Assembly (NCBI GenBank): GCA_020848695.1
Contig: JADLHT010000042.1
Coordinates: 1 to 49,611 of the forward strand
Reading direction: 5' to 3'
From: Saprospiraceae bacterium
GTDB lineage: Bacteria; Bacteroidota; Bacteroidia; Chitinophagales; Saprospiraceae
Length of the DNA stretch: 49,611 bases
In this document: positions 17,973 through 26,413 of the stretch, piece after piece
How positions within the stretch are numbered: the first letter of the stretch is position 1
How the letters are laid out: every line of letters begins with the position of its first letter
Program-made: the position numbers and the translations under genes
Notes under the pieces: model-generated
Database searches by the model: none
Seen by the model: only the letters and a program-made list of their open reading frames with translations
Told to the model about the DNA's origin: nothing

Positions 17973-18542
17973 TTTTTCAGAATGTCAATTCTTGATTCAC
18001 GAGCACAAATTTAAAGAACAAAAAATAGTTTCTAAGATATTGCATATAACTTATTAAGCAAATGACACAAAATTTATAACAGCTGAAGTAATCTGCTAAT
18101 TACTAAATCATTGCTTTATATACATTTTCAATTAAACCCGGATTTTTCAATTGAATTCCATTACTTTTTGCTCAATTGAAAAACTTAGGTCCAAGTAAAT
18201 GATACCAATTATACTTAGCCTCTGAAGTTGTCAAATTAAAACTTTGATTAAGCAACCTTGTTACTCGATTAGTTAGGGTATCCTATAGACTTCAACTACT
18301 TTGATAATTCAAAGTTAAGGTCCAATGATAGGTCTATTTTTCAAATCTTCTAACAGAATGGGTTTGTATGGCACACTGCGAAACTTTATGCGTTCACCTC
18401 TCATGGGCCATACAAACATTCTTTCTTAAAATTCAAGCATGATCGTAGGTCTATAAGACAATATAGTAAATTTCTACAAGGTACTTGCAATGGTTAACCA
18501 CACTCTTACACGCTTGTAGGGTAATCTACTAAATTCAAATGC
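17973..18542. other. 570-base non-coding region with three long hairpins
   Basis: No open frame or known RNA is supported here. Hairpin 1 is a perfect 12-bp repeat (18143-18154 and 18172-18183, arm TTTTTCAATTGA, 17-base loop). Hairpin 2 has perfect 11-bp arms GTTTGTATGGC (18362-18372) and GCCATACAAAC (18407-18417) with a 34-base loop, flanked by GAAT and ATTC. Hairpin 3 has CTACAAG (18474-18480) facing CTTGTAG (18513-18519), extended by TAGTA (18464-18468) and TACTA (18527-18531); its loop contains the palindrome TGGTTAACCA (18491-18500). TAGGTCTAT is directly repeated at about 18329 and 18446. It is downstream of the YVFP lipoprotein gene and upstream of the glycosyltransferase gene. Confidence 0.5.
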
Positions 18543-19199
18543 TTACTGATTTCTAGTCCTTCTGCATGAAGCATCAAGTCTGGCTAATTCTTGTGGATTA
18601 TTGACAGTTATCTCTGTACCATCAGACTTTAATACCTTGAAAGGAAAAACATATCTAAATCCAGCTCTGATTGATCCGGTACTTCTAAAGAGTCTATTCA
18701 ATTCTTCTTCACTATTGACCGTCTTTATTGAGCCGTCAGATAAAGCAAGCTGTAATGGAAATACATACTTATAGCATTTTAATCGGTGAACTACCGGTCC
18801 ACCTGTTGTAGGCTTTCTGGTTCTGTCACATTCTTTCTGAATAGCTGCCAATTCACTTGGATTATTCACTGTAACCTGTTTTCTGCTTGCTACAATAATG
18901 ACATCGAAAGGATAGACCAACAAGGGTCTTGAACTTAAAGTCGGACCTCTTCCTAGAAGTTTATCTAATTCAGCCTGATTGTTAGCCGTATACTCTGTAT
19001 TGCCAATTTTCACTTTTATAGGAAATACATAAGTATAGCATGCCGGTGATTCAGAAGGATCGGTAGGATTCTGAATGGATTCTGTACCTGAACCGGCCAA
19101 AGCATTGGTTTGAAGCCCACTTTGTTCAATCTCTTTAGTACAGGATAAGGCAAATAGAATTGTGCTAATAAATGTTAATAGAACATTGATTTTTTTCAT
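18543..19199 (-). CDS. Lipoprotein with duplicated YVFP-repeat pairs
   Basis: The 218-residue protein has a lipoprotein signal (lipobox ALSC, lipidated Cys20) and a low-complexity linker to about residue 52. The rest is four related units: 54-84 (CYTYVFPIKV...TANNQAELDKL), 93-130 (LVYPFDVII...TVNNPSELAAI), 142-173 (CYKYVFPLQL...TVNSEEELNRL) and 181-218 (FRYVFPFKV...TVNNPQELARL). Units 1 and 3 pair, and units 2 and 4 pair and both end in a CxRTR tail (ECDRTR, SCRRTR), so a two-unit block was duplicated. Each unit looks like a strand, a D/G turn and a helix. It is divergent from the sigma/anti-sigma/TonB genes, suggesting a surface role linked to them. Function unknown. Confidence 0.8.
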   Translation of the reverse strand: MKKINVLLTFISTILFALSCTKEIEQSGLQTNALAGSGTESIQNPTDPSESPACYTYVFPIKVKIGNTEYTANNQAELDKLLGRGPTLSSRPLLVYPFDVIIVASRKQVTVNNPSELAAIQKECDRTRKPTTGGPVVHRLKCYKYVFPLQLALSDGSIKTVNSEEELNRLFRSTGSIRAGFRYVFPFKVLKSDGTEITVNNPQELARLDASCRRTRNQ

Positions 19200-19318
19200 A
19201 TCAGGATATTTAATAAAATTTTTAATTTCTTTTAAACAATAATAAAAGTACTCAAAGTCTGGTTTGTACTTAAAAATACTCTTCGATTTTCATATTATTT
19301 TAATAAAAAACATGACTT
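19200..19318. promoter_or_regulatory. Divergent regulatory region, lipoprotein and ECF sigma operon
   Basis: The 119 bases between the two divergent starts hold an inverted repeat, AAGTAC (19246-19251) and GTACTT (19266-19271), separated by 14 bases. A short frame, ATG at 19312 to TAG at 19354-19356, overlaps the start of the sigma gene in another phase. I found no exact TAnnTTTG element; a promoter read by the encoded ECF sigma factor would have a different consensus. Confidence 0.35.
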
Positions 19319-19924
19319 TTGAGCCTTGTGAAGATAGAATCAGTGATTTGGAATAGATTAAGGGCCGGTGAGGAGTCTGCACTTAAAGAAATCTATGAAG
19401 AATATTTCGATAGTCTTATAAATTATGGACTGAGAATGTCACCACATACTGAACTCGTTGAGGACAGTGTGCAAGAATTGTTTATTGAAATCTGGAGACT
19501 TCATCAAAATTTAAGCCCTACTGACAATATCAAGAATTATCTGATCTGTTCCTTCAGAAGGAAGTTGATCAAGAAGTTAAAATCCAGACCTGTAAGTCAG
19601 TCAGAGGAAATTCTTTCACAAGAAGTAGATACAGACAGTAATTTTATCAATCAACTCATTGATAATGAAGAATCTATAGATCTACAAAACAGAATCAGCA
19701 AGGCCATGGAATCCTTAAGTTCAAGACAAAAAGAAGCCATTTATCTCAAATTTCACGAAGGACTAGAATATGAGGAAATCTGTGAATCGATGGAACTTAA
19801 GTATCAGTCTGTTAGGAATCTTATTTCGACAGGAATTTTGAGATTACGTGAATACTTAAGTATGATCAGTCTTTTTTATATAGGAAATGAGTACATTACA
19901 GTAACCAAATACTTTAACTATTGA
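19319..19924 (+). CDS. ECF-family RNA polymerase sigma factor
   Basis: The 201-residue protein has sigma region 2 (EEYFDSLINYGLRM...VEDSVQELFIEIWR) and region 4 (AMESLSSRQKEAIYLKFHEGLEYEEICESM...VRNLISTGILRLRE), the layout of FecI-like ECF sigma factors. It should direct RNA polymerase to a small regulon, classically the adjacent TonB receptor gene. The start is uncertain: TTG at 19319 (given) or GTG at 19328 (MKIESVIWNRL); no in-frame ATG precedes the domain. The stop codon overlaps the region where fecR-like translation could begin. It is the first gene of a three-gene operon with the anti-sigma factor and receptor. Confidence 0.9.
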   Translation: MSLVKIESVIWNRLRAGEESALKEIYEEYFDSLINYGLRMSPHTELVEDSVQELFIEIWRLHQNLSPTDNIKNYLICSFRRKLIKKLKSRPVSQSEEILSQEVDTDSNFINQLIDNEESIDLQNRISKAMESLSSRQKEAIYLKFHEGLEYEEICESMELKYQSVRNLISTGILRLREYLSMISLFYIGNEYITVTKYFNY

Positions 19925-19929
19925 GTACC

Positions 19930-20889
19930 ATGAATAAGGACTATACACGATATCAGTGGTCTGATTTTCTAGAAGATGAGACCTTTTTAAACTGGGTAAA
20001 GTATCCGGAGAAGGCTGAGTCTGTTATTTTCATTAATAATATAAAGAAGAATGAGACGCTTTATAAAGAGTGTGAGCATGCAAAAAAAATCCTATCAAAT
20101 CTCCGTTATAAGAACCTGAGCAAGCCTCTATCTAAGGAAAGAATTTGGGAAAAAATTGAACAGCAAAAAATGCCTTCTGATACGAGGATCAGAAGGCTCC
20201 TGTATTACGCAACCGCCATTGCAGCTTCTTTTACTCTGATCATTTACTTTACATTCTTTAACAAGGAGATGATTGTTGAAAAAACCCAAATGGCACAACA
20301 CAGGATGATCCGATTACCGGACAGCTCCTATATCACTTTAAATGCTGATTCTGAAATTGAATATGACTTATCATCATTTCAAAAAAACAGAACAATTCAA
20401 TTAAAAGGTGAAGCATTTTTTCAGGTTAAGAAAGGAATCCCATTTAAAGTTCAGACCAAACTGGGTGAGATCAATGTCATAGGAACTAGCTTTAATGTCT
20501 ATTCAAGAAATGATATCATGAATGTAAGTTGTCTAACAGGTAAAGTGTTGGTACATTTTATAAAACAAAATAAAAATTTTACTTTAAACTCCGGCATGTC
20601 GATCAGCAACAAAACTTCAACCGGCGAACCGGTTGAGTTCAACATTGAAGAGTACAAGAACTGGAGAGATGGATACTACTATTACCAAAATGCTTCTTTA
20701 TCTGAAGTGATCGACGAATTGAAAAGACAATATAATATCCAAAAACTTGATTTTCGCAATAATATTTTAACGTACCAATATAGCGGTTACTTTAAAAAAG
20801 ATAATATTGAAGAAGCACTGGAATCTGTATTTTTACCTTTGAAGCTTAAAGCTACATACTCAAATGGAGTTTTAAGTATAAAAGAGTAA
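19930..20889 (+). CDS. FecR-family anti-sigma factor
   Basis: The 319-residue product has a cytoplasmic N-terminus that would bind the sigma factor, one membrane segment at about residues 95-115 (YYATAIAASFTLIIYFTFF), a periplasmic FecR domain (HRMIRLPDSSYITLNADSEIEY, GEAFFQVKKGIPFKVQTKLGEINVIGTSFNV) and a C-terminal DUF4974-type domain (NASLSEVIDELKRQYNIQ, resembling an STN fold). It transmits the state of the TonB receptor to the sigma factor. I prefer ATG 19930-19932; a TTG at 19921 overlapping the sigma stop would add three residues. It is followed by the receptor after six bases. Confidence 0.9.
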   Translation: MNKDYTRYQWSDFLEDETFLNWVKYPEKAESVIFINNIKKNETLYKECEHAKKILSNLRYKNLSKPLSKERIWEKIEQQKMPSDTRIRRLLYYATAIAASFTLIIYFTFFNKEMIVEKTQMAQHRMIRLPDSSYITLNADSEIEYDLSSFQKNRTIQLKGEAFFQVKKGIPFKVQTKLGEINVIGTSFNVYSRNDIMNVSCLTGKVLVHFIKQNKNFTLNSGMSISNKTSTGEPVEFNIEEYKNWRDGYYYYQNASLSEVIDELKRQYNIQKLDFRNNILTYQYSGYFKKDNIEEALESVFLPLKLKATYSNGVLSIKE

Positions 20890-20895
20890 GCGAGA

Positions 20896-23502
20896 GTGAG
20901 GATATTTTTATTGATTTATTGCAGCATGTGTTGTGTATTATTAATTAATGCGCAATTATCAACAACCATTCCTTTAAAGATAAATCTGGTTGACGCCATT
21001 ATCGCTTTAGAAAAAGAAAAAAATATCCATATCGCTTATGACCCTATACAATGTCAAAATTATCAGGTGTTCAATTACCATCGTGAACTCCCGAATGCGA
21101 CGATCTTAGATGACTTATTAAGCAGTACTCCATTTAGATTTAAGCTCCAAGAAAAAAATCATTATTTAATCTATTTAGATACTGATAAATTTAAAGAACT
21201 TGAAACTGCCTCAAAACAGTTCAGAATAGAAATTTCAGGTTCAGTAAGAGATCGCGAGACCAAAGAAGCTCTTGTAGGGGCTTTGGTAATAATTATGCCT
21301 GAAGGAATTGCTACATCAACTGATGAAGAAGGAAGATACAAAATAAACAACATTGTTAAATTTGAAAACTCCTGGCTCGAATTAAGATATCTTGGATATC
21401 AGAATCAAACCTTACCGCTCAATACTAAAATCACAAATTACAATTTTAGCCTGATTCAAAATATTACAAACTTACCCTCTGTTGAAATCAATGGTATTAA
21501 GCCCCTCTACAATTACAATCGGCTTATTGGCTTGGGTTCAGGACAGACTTCTAGTCTCTCATTGATTGTTGGAAGAAATGTTTTTAATGATCCAATCCGA
21601 TCCCTTCATCAGGTAAGCGGAGTTAATGCAACAGAAGACAGAAGCGTTGGACTACAAATTCGCGGAAGCAATCCTGAAGAAAACCTCATCTTACTTAATG
21701 GATTAATGCTGTTTAATGTCGACCATTTCTATGGAATTTTCAGCAGTATTAACCCCTATATAGTATCTGAAATTAATTTTTATAAATCTTACTTTCCGGC
21801 AAGATTTGGCGGAAGATCATCGTCAGTATTACAAATTAATTCAGCTCAAAAAAATGACCTTTGGAGCGGAGGTCTTGATCTCAATTTAATTACATCCAAT
21901 GCCTATTTCAATATACCGCTTACTAAAAAAATAAACCTTCTTGTAGCCGGAAGACATACTACTTCTAAACTGGGTGAACATTCTCAGCTAAACAATGTAG
22001 TCAGGTCTAATAACCCCAATTCAAGTTTCAATTCTGATTCATCTGTGATAACAAGAAATAATCCGGATTATAAATTTTATGATTTTTATAGTAAGTTAGA
22101 TGTTGATTTATCTAAATATTTTAATATTACCGCATCATACTTCAGATCTTTTGACAAAACATTTACAAATTATAATGTCAACTTTGATCTGGATAGAAAT
22201 GTAGTTTTTTCAGGAATTTTCCGGGACAGTTCAGAATGGCTTAGTGAAGGCTTCTTGACCGGATTAAAAGGTGAATATACTACCGGATTGAACTACGAAT
22301 TAACTTATAGCAATTCAAAATTTAACTTCGCACAACAAATAAACTCGTCAACATTCGTAAACAACAGAGTAACTTCACTGGAAAGAACAAAAGTTACAAA
22401 TCAGGTTTCCAATACCAATATCAAATTTCTCAATCACTATGTTTCAGATGAAATCAAACTAGATTTTGGAATTGAATACAATCAATTCAGTGCAGACGTA
22501 ATGCTCAGAAATCTATTGAAGGAAAAAGGAAGAGAATATGAAATCGCACCCTTTATTCAGTCAACCCAACAATTTAACAAATTCATTTTTTCACCCGGGT
22601 TACGACTCAATTATTATTCTTTAAAAAAGAATCCAGACATTTCTCCAAGAATTAACATGAGTTACTCCTGGAATAAAAAATGGACATCATTGCTGAATTA
22701 TGGAATCTATTATCAGTATCTAAGACAGGTGAGATTTGAAGATCCTTTGGCAAGAGAATACAACTTATGGACTATTGCCGATATTAAAAAAAATCCAATT
22801 TTAAAATCACATCAATACGAATTTATTAATTCATTCAAGCATCATAATATAACAATTAAACTTGAATTGTATTTCAAACAGGTTAATGGAATAACTGATA
22901 ATATTATATTCTCAATTTCTTCTCCTGATCCAACCAAACCGGGTACTTTTCAACCGCGTTCCTTGGTCGGAAATGGAAGATACTATGGATTGGATTTTAG
23001 CTACGACCAAAAAATTAATAATTACTCCATCGGATTTATTTATTCTTACAACAAATCTTTGAATAGTTTTGAAGCAATTAACAATGGAAACTTTTATCAG
23101 AAACCTTATGTTAGAACCCATCAGGTAAAACTTTTACAATCCATAAGCATCAAACGTTTCACCCTAAATTTAAATTCGGTCTTTGGCTCACAGCTGCCTT
23201 ACTACGATATTGCCATTGTTACAAAAGATGCAAAAGACCGTGAGGTAATCAATTTTATTAAATATCTGGATAATTATCTTAGAATTGATTCCGATCTCAG
23301 ATATACTTTTTCTTTAAAAAAGTCAAGACTAGAATTGAGTTTTTCAGTACTGAATGTCTTGGATCAACAAAATTTAAAATTTGTTCAAAGCTTATTCAGA
23401 GTTCCGAATTCTTCAGGAATGCTGAGATCTTCATTTGTGATTGGAGCGGAAGTCGAAAATTTGCGTCGAACTGTCAATTTTGGTGTTGCCTATCATTTTT
23501 AA
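20896..23502 (+). CDS. TonB-dependent outer-membrane receptor with STN signalling domain
   Basis: The 868-residue protein has a signal peptide (cleavage near VLLINA-QL), an STN domain at about 20-95 (PLKINLVDAIIALEKEKNIHIAY) that would contact FecR, a carboxypeptidase-regulatory-like domain at about 107-190 (ISGSVRDRETKEALVGALV), a plug (DPIRSLHQVSGVNATEDRSVGLQIRGSNPEENLILLNGL) and a 22-strand barrel to the C-terminus. It takes up an unknown ligand with TonB energy and signals its presence. The start is GTG (20896-20898), six bases after fecR-like. No SusD gene or DUF4249 lipoprotein follows, so it is not a standard SusCD pair; FecA-like is the closest description. Confidence 0.92.
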   Translation: MRIFLLIYCSMCCVLLINAQLSTTIPLKINLVDAIIALEKEKNIHIAYDPIQCQNYQVFNYHRELPNATILDDLLSSTPFRFKLQEKNHYLIYLDTDKFKELETASKQFRIEISGSVRDRETKEALVGALVIIMPEGIATSTDEEGRYKINNIVKFENSWLELRYLGYQNQTLPLNTKITNYNFSLIQNITNLPSVEINGIKPLYNYNRLIGLGSGQTSSLSLIVGRNVFNDPIRSLHQVSGVNATEDRSVGLQIRGSNPEENLILLNGLMLFNVDHFYGIFSSINPYIVSEINFYKSYFPARFGGRSSSVLQINSAQKNDLWSGGLDLNLITSNAYFNIPLTKKINLLVAGRHTTSKLGEHSQLNNVVRSNNPNSSFNSDSSVITRNNPDYKFYDFYSKLDVDLSKYFNITASYFRSFDKTFTNYNVNFDLDRNVVFSGIFRDSSEWLSEGFLTGLKGEYTTGLNYELTYSNSKFNFAQQINSSTFVNNRVTSLERTKVTNQVSNTNIKFLNHYVSDEIKLDFGIEYNQFSADVMLRNLLKEKGREYEIAPFIQSTQQFNKFIFSPGLRLNYYSLKKNPDISPRINMSYSWNKKWTSLLNYGIYYQYLRQVRFEDPLAREYNLWTIADIKKNPILKSHQYEFINSFKHHNITIKLELYFKQVNGITDNIIFSISSPDPTKPGTFQPRSLVGNGRYYGLDFSYDQKINNYSIGFIYSYNKSLNSFEAINNGNFYQKPYVRTHQVKLLQSISIKRFTLNLNSVFGSQLPYYDIAIVTKDAKDREVINFIKYLDNYLRIDSDLRYTFSLKKSRLELSFSVLNVLDQQNLKFVQSLFRVPNSSGMLRSSFVIGAEVENLRRTVNFGVAYHF

Positions 23503-23559
23503 AAATATCTGGCAACAGTTCACACAATTCCAATTATTTTTGACCCTTATTTTATAACT

Positions 23560-24354
23560 ATGCCAAATCACGAAATCGACTACAAGCTTTACGGTGAAGA
23601 AATACAATATGTTGAAATTGAATTAGATCCGGGTGAAAGTACAATTGCTGAAAGCGGCGCATTTATGATGATGGAAGATGGCATCCAAATGTCAACAATT
23701 TTTGGTGATGGTTCTCAACAGCAATCCGGCGGTTTTTTGGGCAAAGTACTTAGTGCTGGAAAACGATTACTTACCGGTGAAAGTTTGTTTATTACCCAAT
23801 ATACCAATGAAGGAATTGGAAAAGCCAAAGTTTCTTTTGCTGCCCCCTACACCGGTAAAATAATTCCTCTTGATCTTGCCCAACATGAAGGCAAGATTAT
23901 TGCCCAAAAAGATTCTTTCCTTTGTGCAGCTAAAGGGGTAAGTATTGGAATTGAATTGCAGAGAAAATTAGGTACCGGAATTTTTGGAGGCGAAGGATTT
24001 ATCATGCAAAAATTAGAAGGAGACGGGTTGGCATTTGTTCATGCAGGTGGATATGTAATTAAAAAAGAACTTGCAATTGGAGAGACTTTACGAGTGGATA
24101 CCGGCTGTGTTGTAGCTTATACAAGCCGGATTGATTTTGATATTGAATTTATTAAGGGCATGAAAAACTGGATGTTTGGAGGTGAAGGATTATTCTTTGC
24201 TTTACTAAGAGGTCCTGGTTCTGTCTGGCTTCAATCCTTACCGATCTCAAGATTGGCAGCTAAAATTATATCCTATGGCGGAGTAGGTGGAAGAAAAGAA
24301 GAAGGAAGCATCTTGGGAGGCTTAGGCAACATTTTAGATGGTGACGGAATCTAA
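23560..24354 (+). CDS. AIM24-family (TIGR00266-like) protein
   Basis: The 264-residue protein begins YKLYGEEIQYVEIELDPGESTIAESGAFMMMEDGI, followed by glycine-rich beta turns such as GEGFIMQKLEGDGLAFVHAGG and GPGSVWLQSLPISRL. This is the TIGR00266/AIM24 double-psi-like beta fold. Some family members are mitochondrial or cytosolic; bacterial function is unknown. It has no signal peptide or membrane segment. A TATTTTTG element at 23535-23542 could be its -7 promoter element, though no TTG lies at the usual distance. The outer-membrane barrel gene follows after 32 bases. Confidence 0.85.
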   Translation: MPNHEIDYKLYGEEIQYVEIELDPGESTIAESGAFMMMEDGIQMSTIFGDGSQQQSGGFLGKVLSAGKRLLTGESLFITQYTNEGIGKAKVSFAAPYTGKIIPLDLAQHEGKIIAQKDSFLCAAKGVSIGIELQRKLGTGIFGGEGFIMQKLEGDGLAFVHAGGYVIKKELAIGETLRVDTGCVVAYTSRIDFDIEFIKGMKNWMFGGEGLFFALLRGPGSVWLQSLPISRLAAKIISYGGVGGRKEEGSILGGLGNILDGDGI

Positions 24355-24386
24355 CAAAATTAAAAACAATAAATAAAATTATAATT

Positions 24387-25121
24387 ATGAAAAAACTTTT
24401 CTTTATTTTTCTAAGCTTCTTTATTTTTCAACAGCTTGAAGCTCAGAAAATCTATGCATGGTGGGACTGTGGTGTTAAAGCCGGATATGGGCTTACCGGT
24501 TTTTTAAATTCAAACTTAACAAAAGATGATAATTACAGCTATCATTTAAATACAGGTTATGGCCTTGGAGCAAAGTTTGGAATGTATTTTGGATTGAGAA
24601 ATGGCATTACATTCGACTTCATGTACAGTAAAAGCAAACAAGCTTTTGATTATGCTATTCCCGGAAATGCAGAAAATGAACACAGCATCAGTTGGAATAA
24701 TTATGACCTCGCATTATTGTACAGAAATCAATCTAATGGAGCTTATGTAGAGCTGGGTCCAATGTATTCGTTGGTTAAAAAAGTTAGTAATTCAGACTCG
24801 AATGATGGCGGTGAAAATAAAGATGTTGCGAACTTTTATAATAAAAATTACTGGTCAGGTGTTTTTGGAGTCGGCGGTTATATTGCCGGTACAGAAACGT
24901 TTACCTTAATGTTGGGATTGAGACTTGGTTATGCTTTAACTGACTTTGTAAGTGATGAGGGTAAAAAATTGAATTATCCTACTCCCAAACAAACTTCCTT
25001 GACTGCTAAAGATTCAAAAACCAATCCTGCTTTTGTACAATTGGTTATGGAAGGAAACTTTGCTCTTGGTTACTATGGAAAAACTTCTTGCTCAAAAAGA
25101 GCCCATTTATTCGGTTTCTAA
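24387..25121 (+). CDS. Outer-membrane beta-barrel protein
   Basis: The 244-residue product has a clear signal peptide (MKKLFFIFLSFFIFQQLEA, cleavage before QKIYAW). The rest is made of alternating amphipathic strands such as GYGLGAKFGMYFGLRNGITFDFMYSKS and FTLMLGLRLGYALTDFV, ending in FALGYYGKT then a short basic tail, as in small outer-membrane barrels of about 8 strands. No specific family is recognised. It is probably cotranscribed with the AIM24-family gene and ends 10 bases before a strong terminator hairpin. Confidence 0.75.
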   Translation: MKKLFFIFLSFFIFQQLEAQKIYAWWDCGVKAGYGLTGFLNSNLTKDDNYSYHLNTGYGLGAKFGMYFGLRNGITFDFMYSKSKQAFDYAIPGNAENEHSISWNNYDLALLYRNQSNGAYVELGPMYSLVKKVSNSDSNDGGENKDVANFYNKNYWSGVFGVGGYIAGTETFTLMLGLRLGYALTDFVSDEGKKLNYPTPKQTSLTAKDSKTNPAFVQLVMEGNFALGYYGKTSCSKRAHLFGF

Positions 25122-25131
25122 TAAATACAAT

Positions 25132-25173
25132 CAATCAGTACTGATTCAAAAAGCTCAGTACTGATTGGTTTTT
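25132..25173 (+). terminator. Rho-independent terminator after the barrel gene
   Basis: A perfect 13-bp inverted repeat, CAATCAGTACTGA (25132-25144) and TCAGTACTGATTG (25155-25167), has a 10-base loop and is followed by GTTTTT. The T run is on the plus strand only, so it should end plus-strand transcripts. Its right arm is also the last four codons and stop of the convergent CoA-binding gene. Confidence 0.85.
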
Positions 25174-25517
25174 AACAACACCAAGGTACAAGCCTCAACA
25201 CACTCTATTCCATGTGCTTCCGCCAAGTTTTTTAGTTCTTCATTCTCCGTTCCGGGATTGAATATAATTCTCCTAGGGTGCAGCGATATTATATAACTAT
25301 ACAGATCTTCCTGAACCTTAGGATTAATGTATAATGTTATTGTGTCCAATAAGTTATAATTCAAATGTTCCTCCACAATTTCCACATCTGATACTGTTCC
25401 CCTCCTCGTACCTAATGCATATACTTTATGATTGAAAGATCTTAACAACTGAATAGCAAGATGAGAATATCTTTCTGGTTTCAAACTAGCTCCTAGTACT
25501 AAAGTTGTTTTATTCAT
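25155..25517 (-). CDS. CoA-binding domain protein
   Basis: The 120-residue protein is a single Rossmann-type CoA-binding domain: TTLVLGASLKPERYSHLAIQLL, then the VYALGTRRG turn, and IIFNPGTENEELKNLAEAHGIECVEACTLVLL. It resembles YccU/YdiF-like small proteins. The role is unknown; CoA binding is inferred from family. ATG 25515-25517 gives the expected N-terminus (MNKTTLVLG); an open frame continues eight codons upstream. It follows the GT2 gene by 27 bases and is probably in its operon. Its stop codon lies within the right arm of the terminator for the opposite gene. Confidence 0.85.
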   Translation of the reverse strand: MNKTTLVLGASLKPERYSHLAIQLLRSFNHKVYALGTRRGTVSDVEIVEEHLNYNLLDTITLYINPKVQEDLYSYIISLHPRRIIFNPGTENEELKNLAEAHGIECVEACTLVLLKTNQY

Positions 25518-25544
25518 ATTAAAATAAGAACAATATTGCAAGCA

Positions 25545-26318
25545 TTAAGTTCCAGAACTTTTTCTGATCAGATTCTCAAGTTTTTCATATTTTCTATATT
25601 GATACAATCCTGAATACCATGAAATTTTGAAACCGGCTTTCCCGTCAAGAAATCCCAATCTTAGGATCAGTACATTAATAAATTTCCATATACTACTTAA
25701 ATACTTTTTAAAAGGAAAAACTTTCTTACCTTCATCAAAATACCTTCTTGCATGTAAGTCTGTATAGTGCTCTATTCGGATTAAATGTTCTTCGGTGCTT
25801 TTATAACTGTAATGAAGTATATCATTTTTTAATCGATTAACATGAATTTCCTTGGAATTGGGAACTACCAACTCATGAACCAAGGCTTTATTCCAGCTTG
25901 CAAATTCTTTATGCCATAATCTGATTTTCCTATCAGGATACCAACCACAGAATCTTACCCAATGATCACAGTAATTGGTTAATCGCGGCAAGCTATAAAT
26001 GGATTTTAAACCTTTTATTTTCTCCCTGCCTATCTCCTGAACCAAACCCTCACTTAGAAATTCATCCGCATCGATGGAAAGAATATAATCATACTGAGCG
26101 AGTTCCACAGCAGCACGCTTCTGACGACCATAACCTTCAAATTTCTTCTGATAAAATTTAACTCCTAAATTGCGACAAATTTCTTCTGTACGATCAGAAC
26201 TAAATGAATCTAATACGATCACTTCATCACAAATTGAAATCAGACTCCGGACACACCTGGAAATGGATGATTCCTCATTTAATGTAATAATTACACCTGA
26301 AATTTTCTCTGTTGACAA
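25545..26318 (-). CDS. GT2-family glycosyltransferase, WaaE/KdtX-like
   Basis: The 257-residue protein has a GT-A fold. ISGVIITLNEESSISRCVRSL, EVIVLDSFSSDRTEEI and YDYILSIDADEFLSEG (the metal-binding DAD) are followed by W-rich HKEFASWNKALVHELV and an R-rich C-terminal helix. This matches the lipopolysaccharide core beta-1,4-glucosyltransferase-like group of GT2. The start is TTG (26316-26318), as an in-frame TAG lies 6-8 bases upstream and no ATG is available. A TAATTTTG element at 26336-26343 (minus strand) may be its -7 element. Confidence 0.88.
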   Translation of the reverse strand: MSTEKISGVIITLNEESSISRCVRSLISICDEVIVLDSFSSDRTEEICRNLGVKFYQKKFEGYGRQKRAAVELAQYDYILSIDADEFLSEGLVQEIGREKIKGLKSIYSLPRLTNYCDHWVRFCGWYPDRKIRLWHKEFASWNKALVHELVVPNSKEIHVNRLKNDILHYSYKSTEEHLIRIEHYTDLHARRYFDEGKKVFPFKKYLSSIWKFINVLILRLGFLDGKAGFKISWYSGLYQYRKYEKLENLIRKSSGT

Positions 26319-26413
26319 GGTCTATTGATCTTGTACAAAATTAGAAGTTTGGATTGAACTCTAAAAGTACAAATTCAATTTAAAACAAATAAATAAATCG
26401 GAAATTTATAGTA

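Noticed and set aside
18362-18531. Possible integron attC-like sites
   Set aside because: The hairpins lack the paired core sites (GTTRRRY and its complement) at the stem ends, there is no integrase, and no cassette array is seen.
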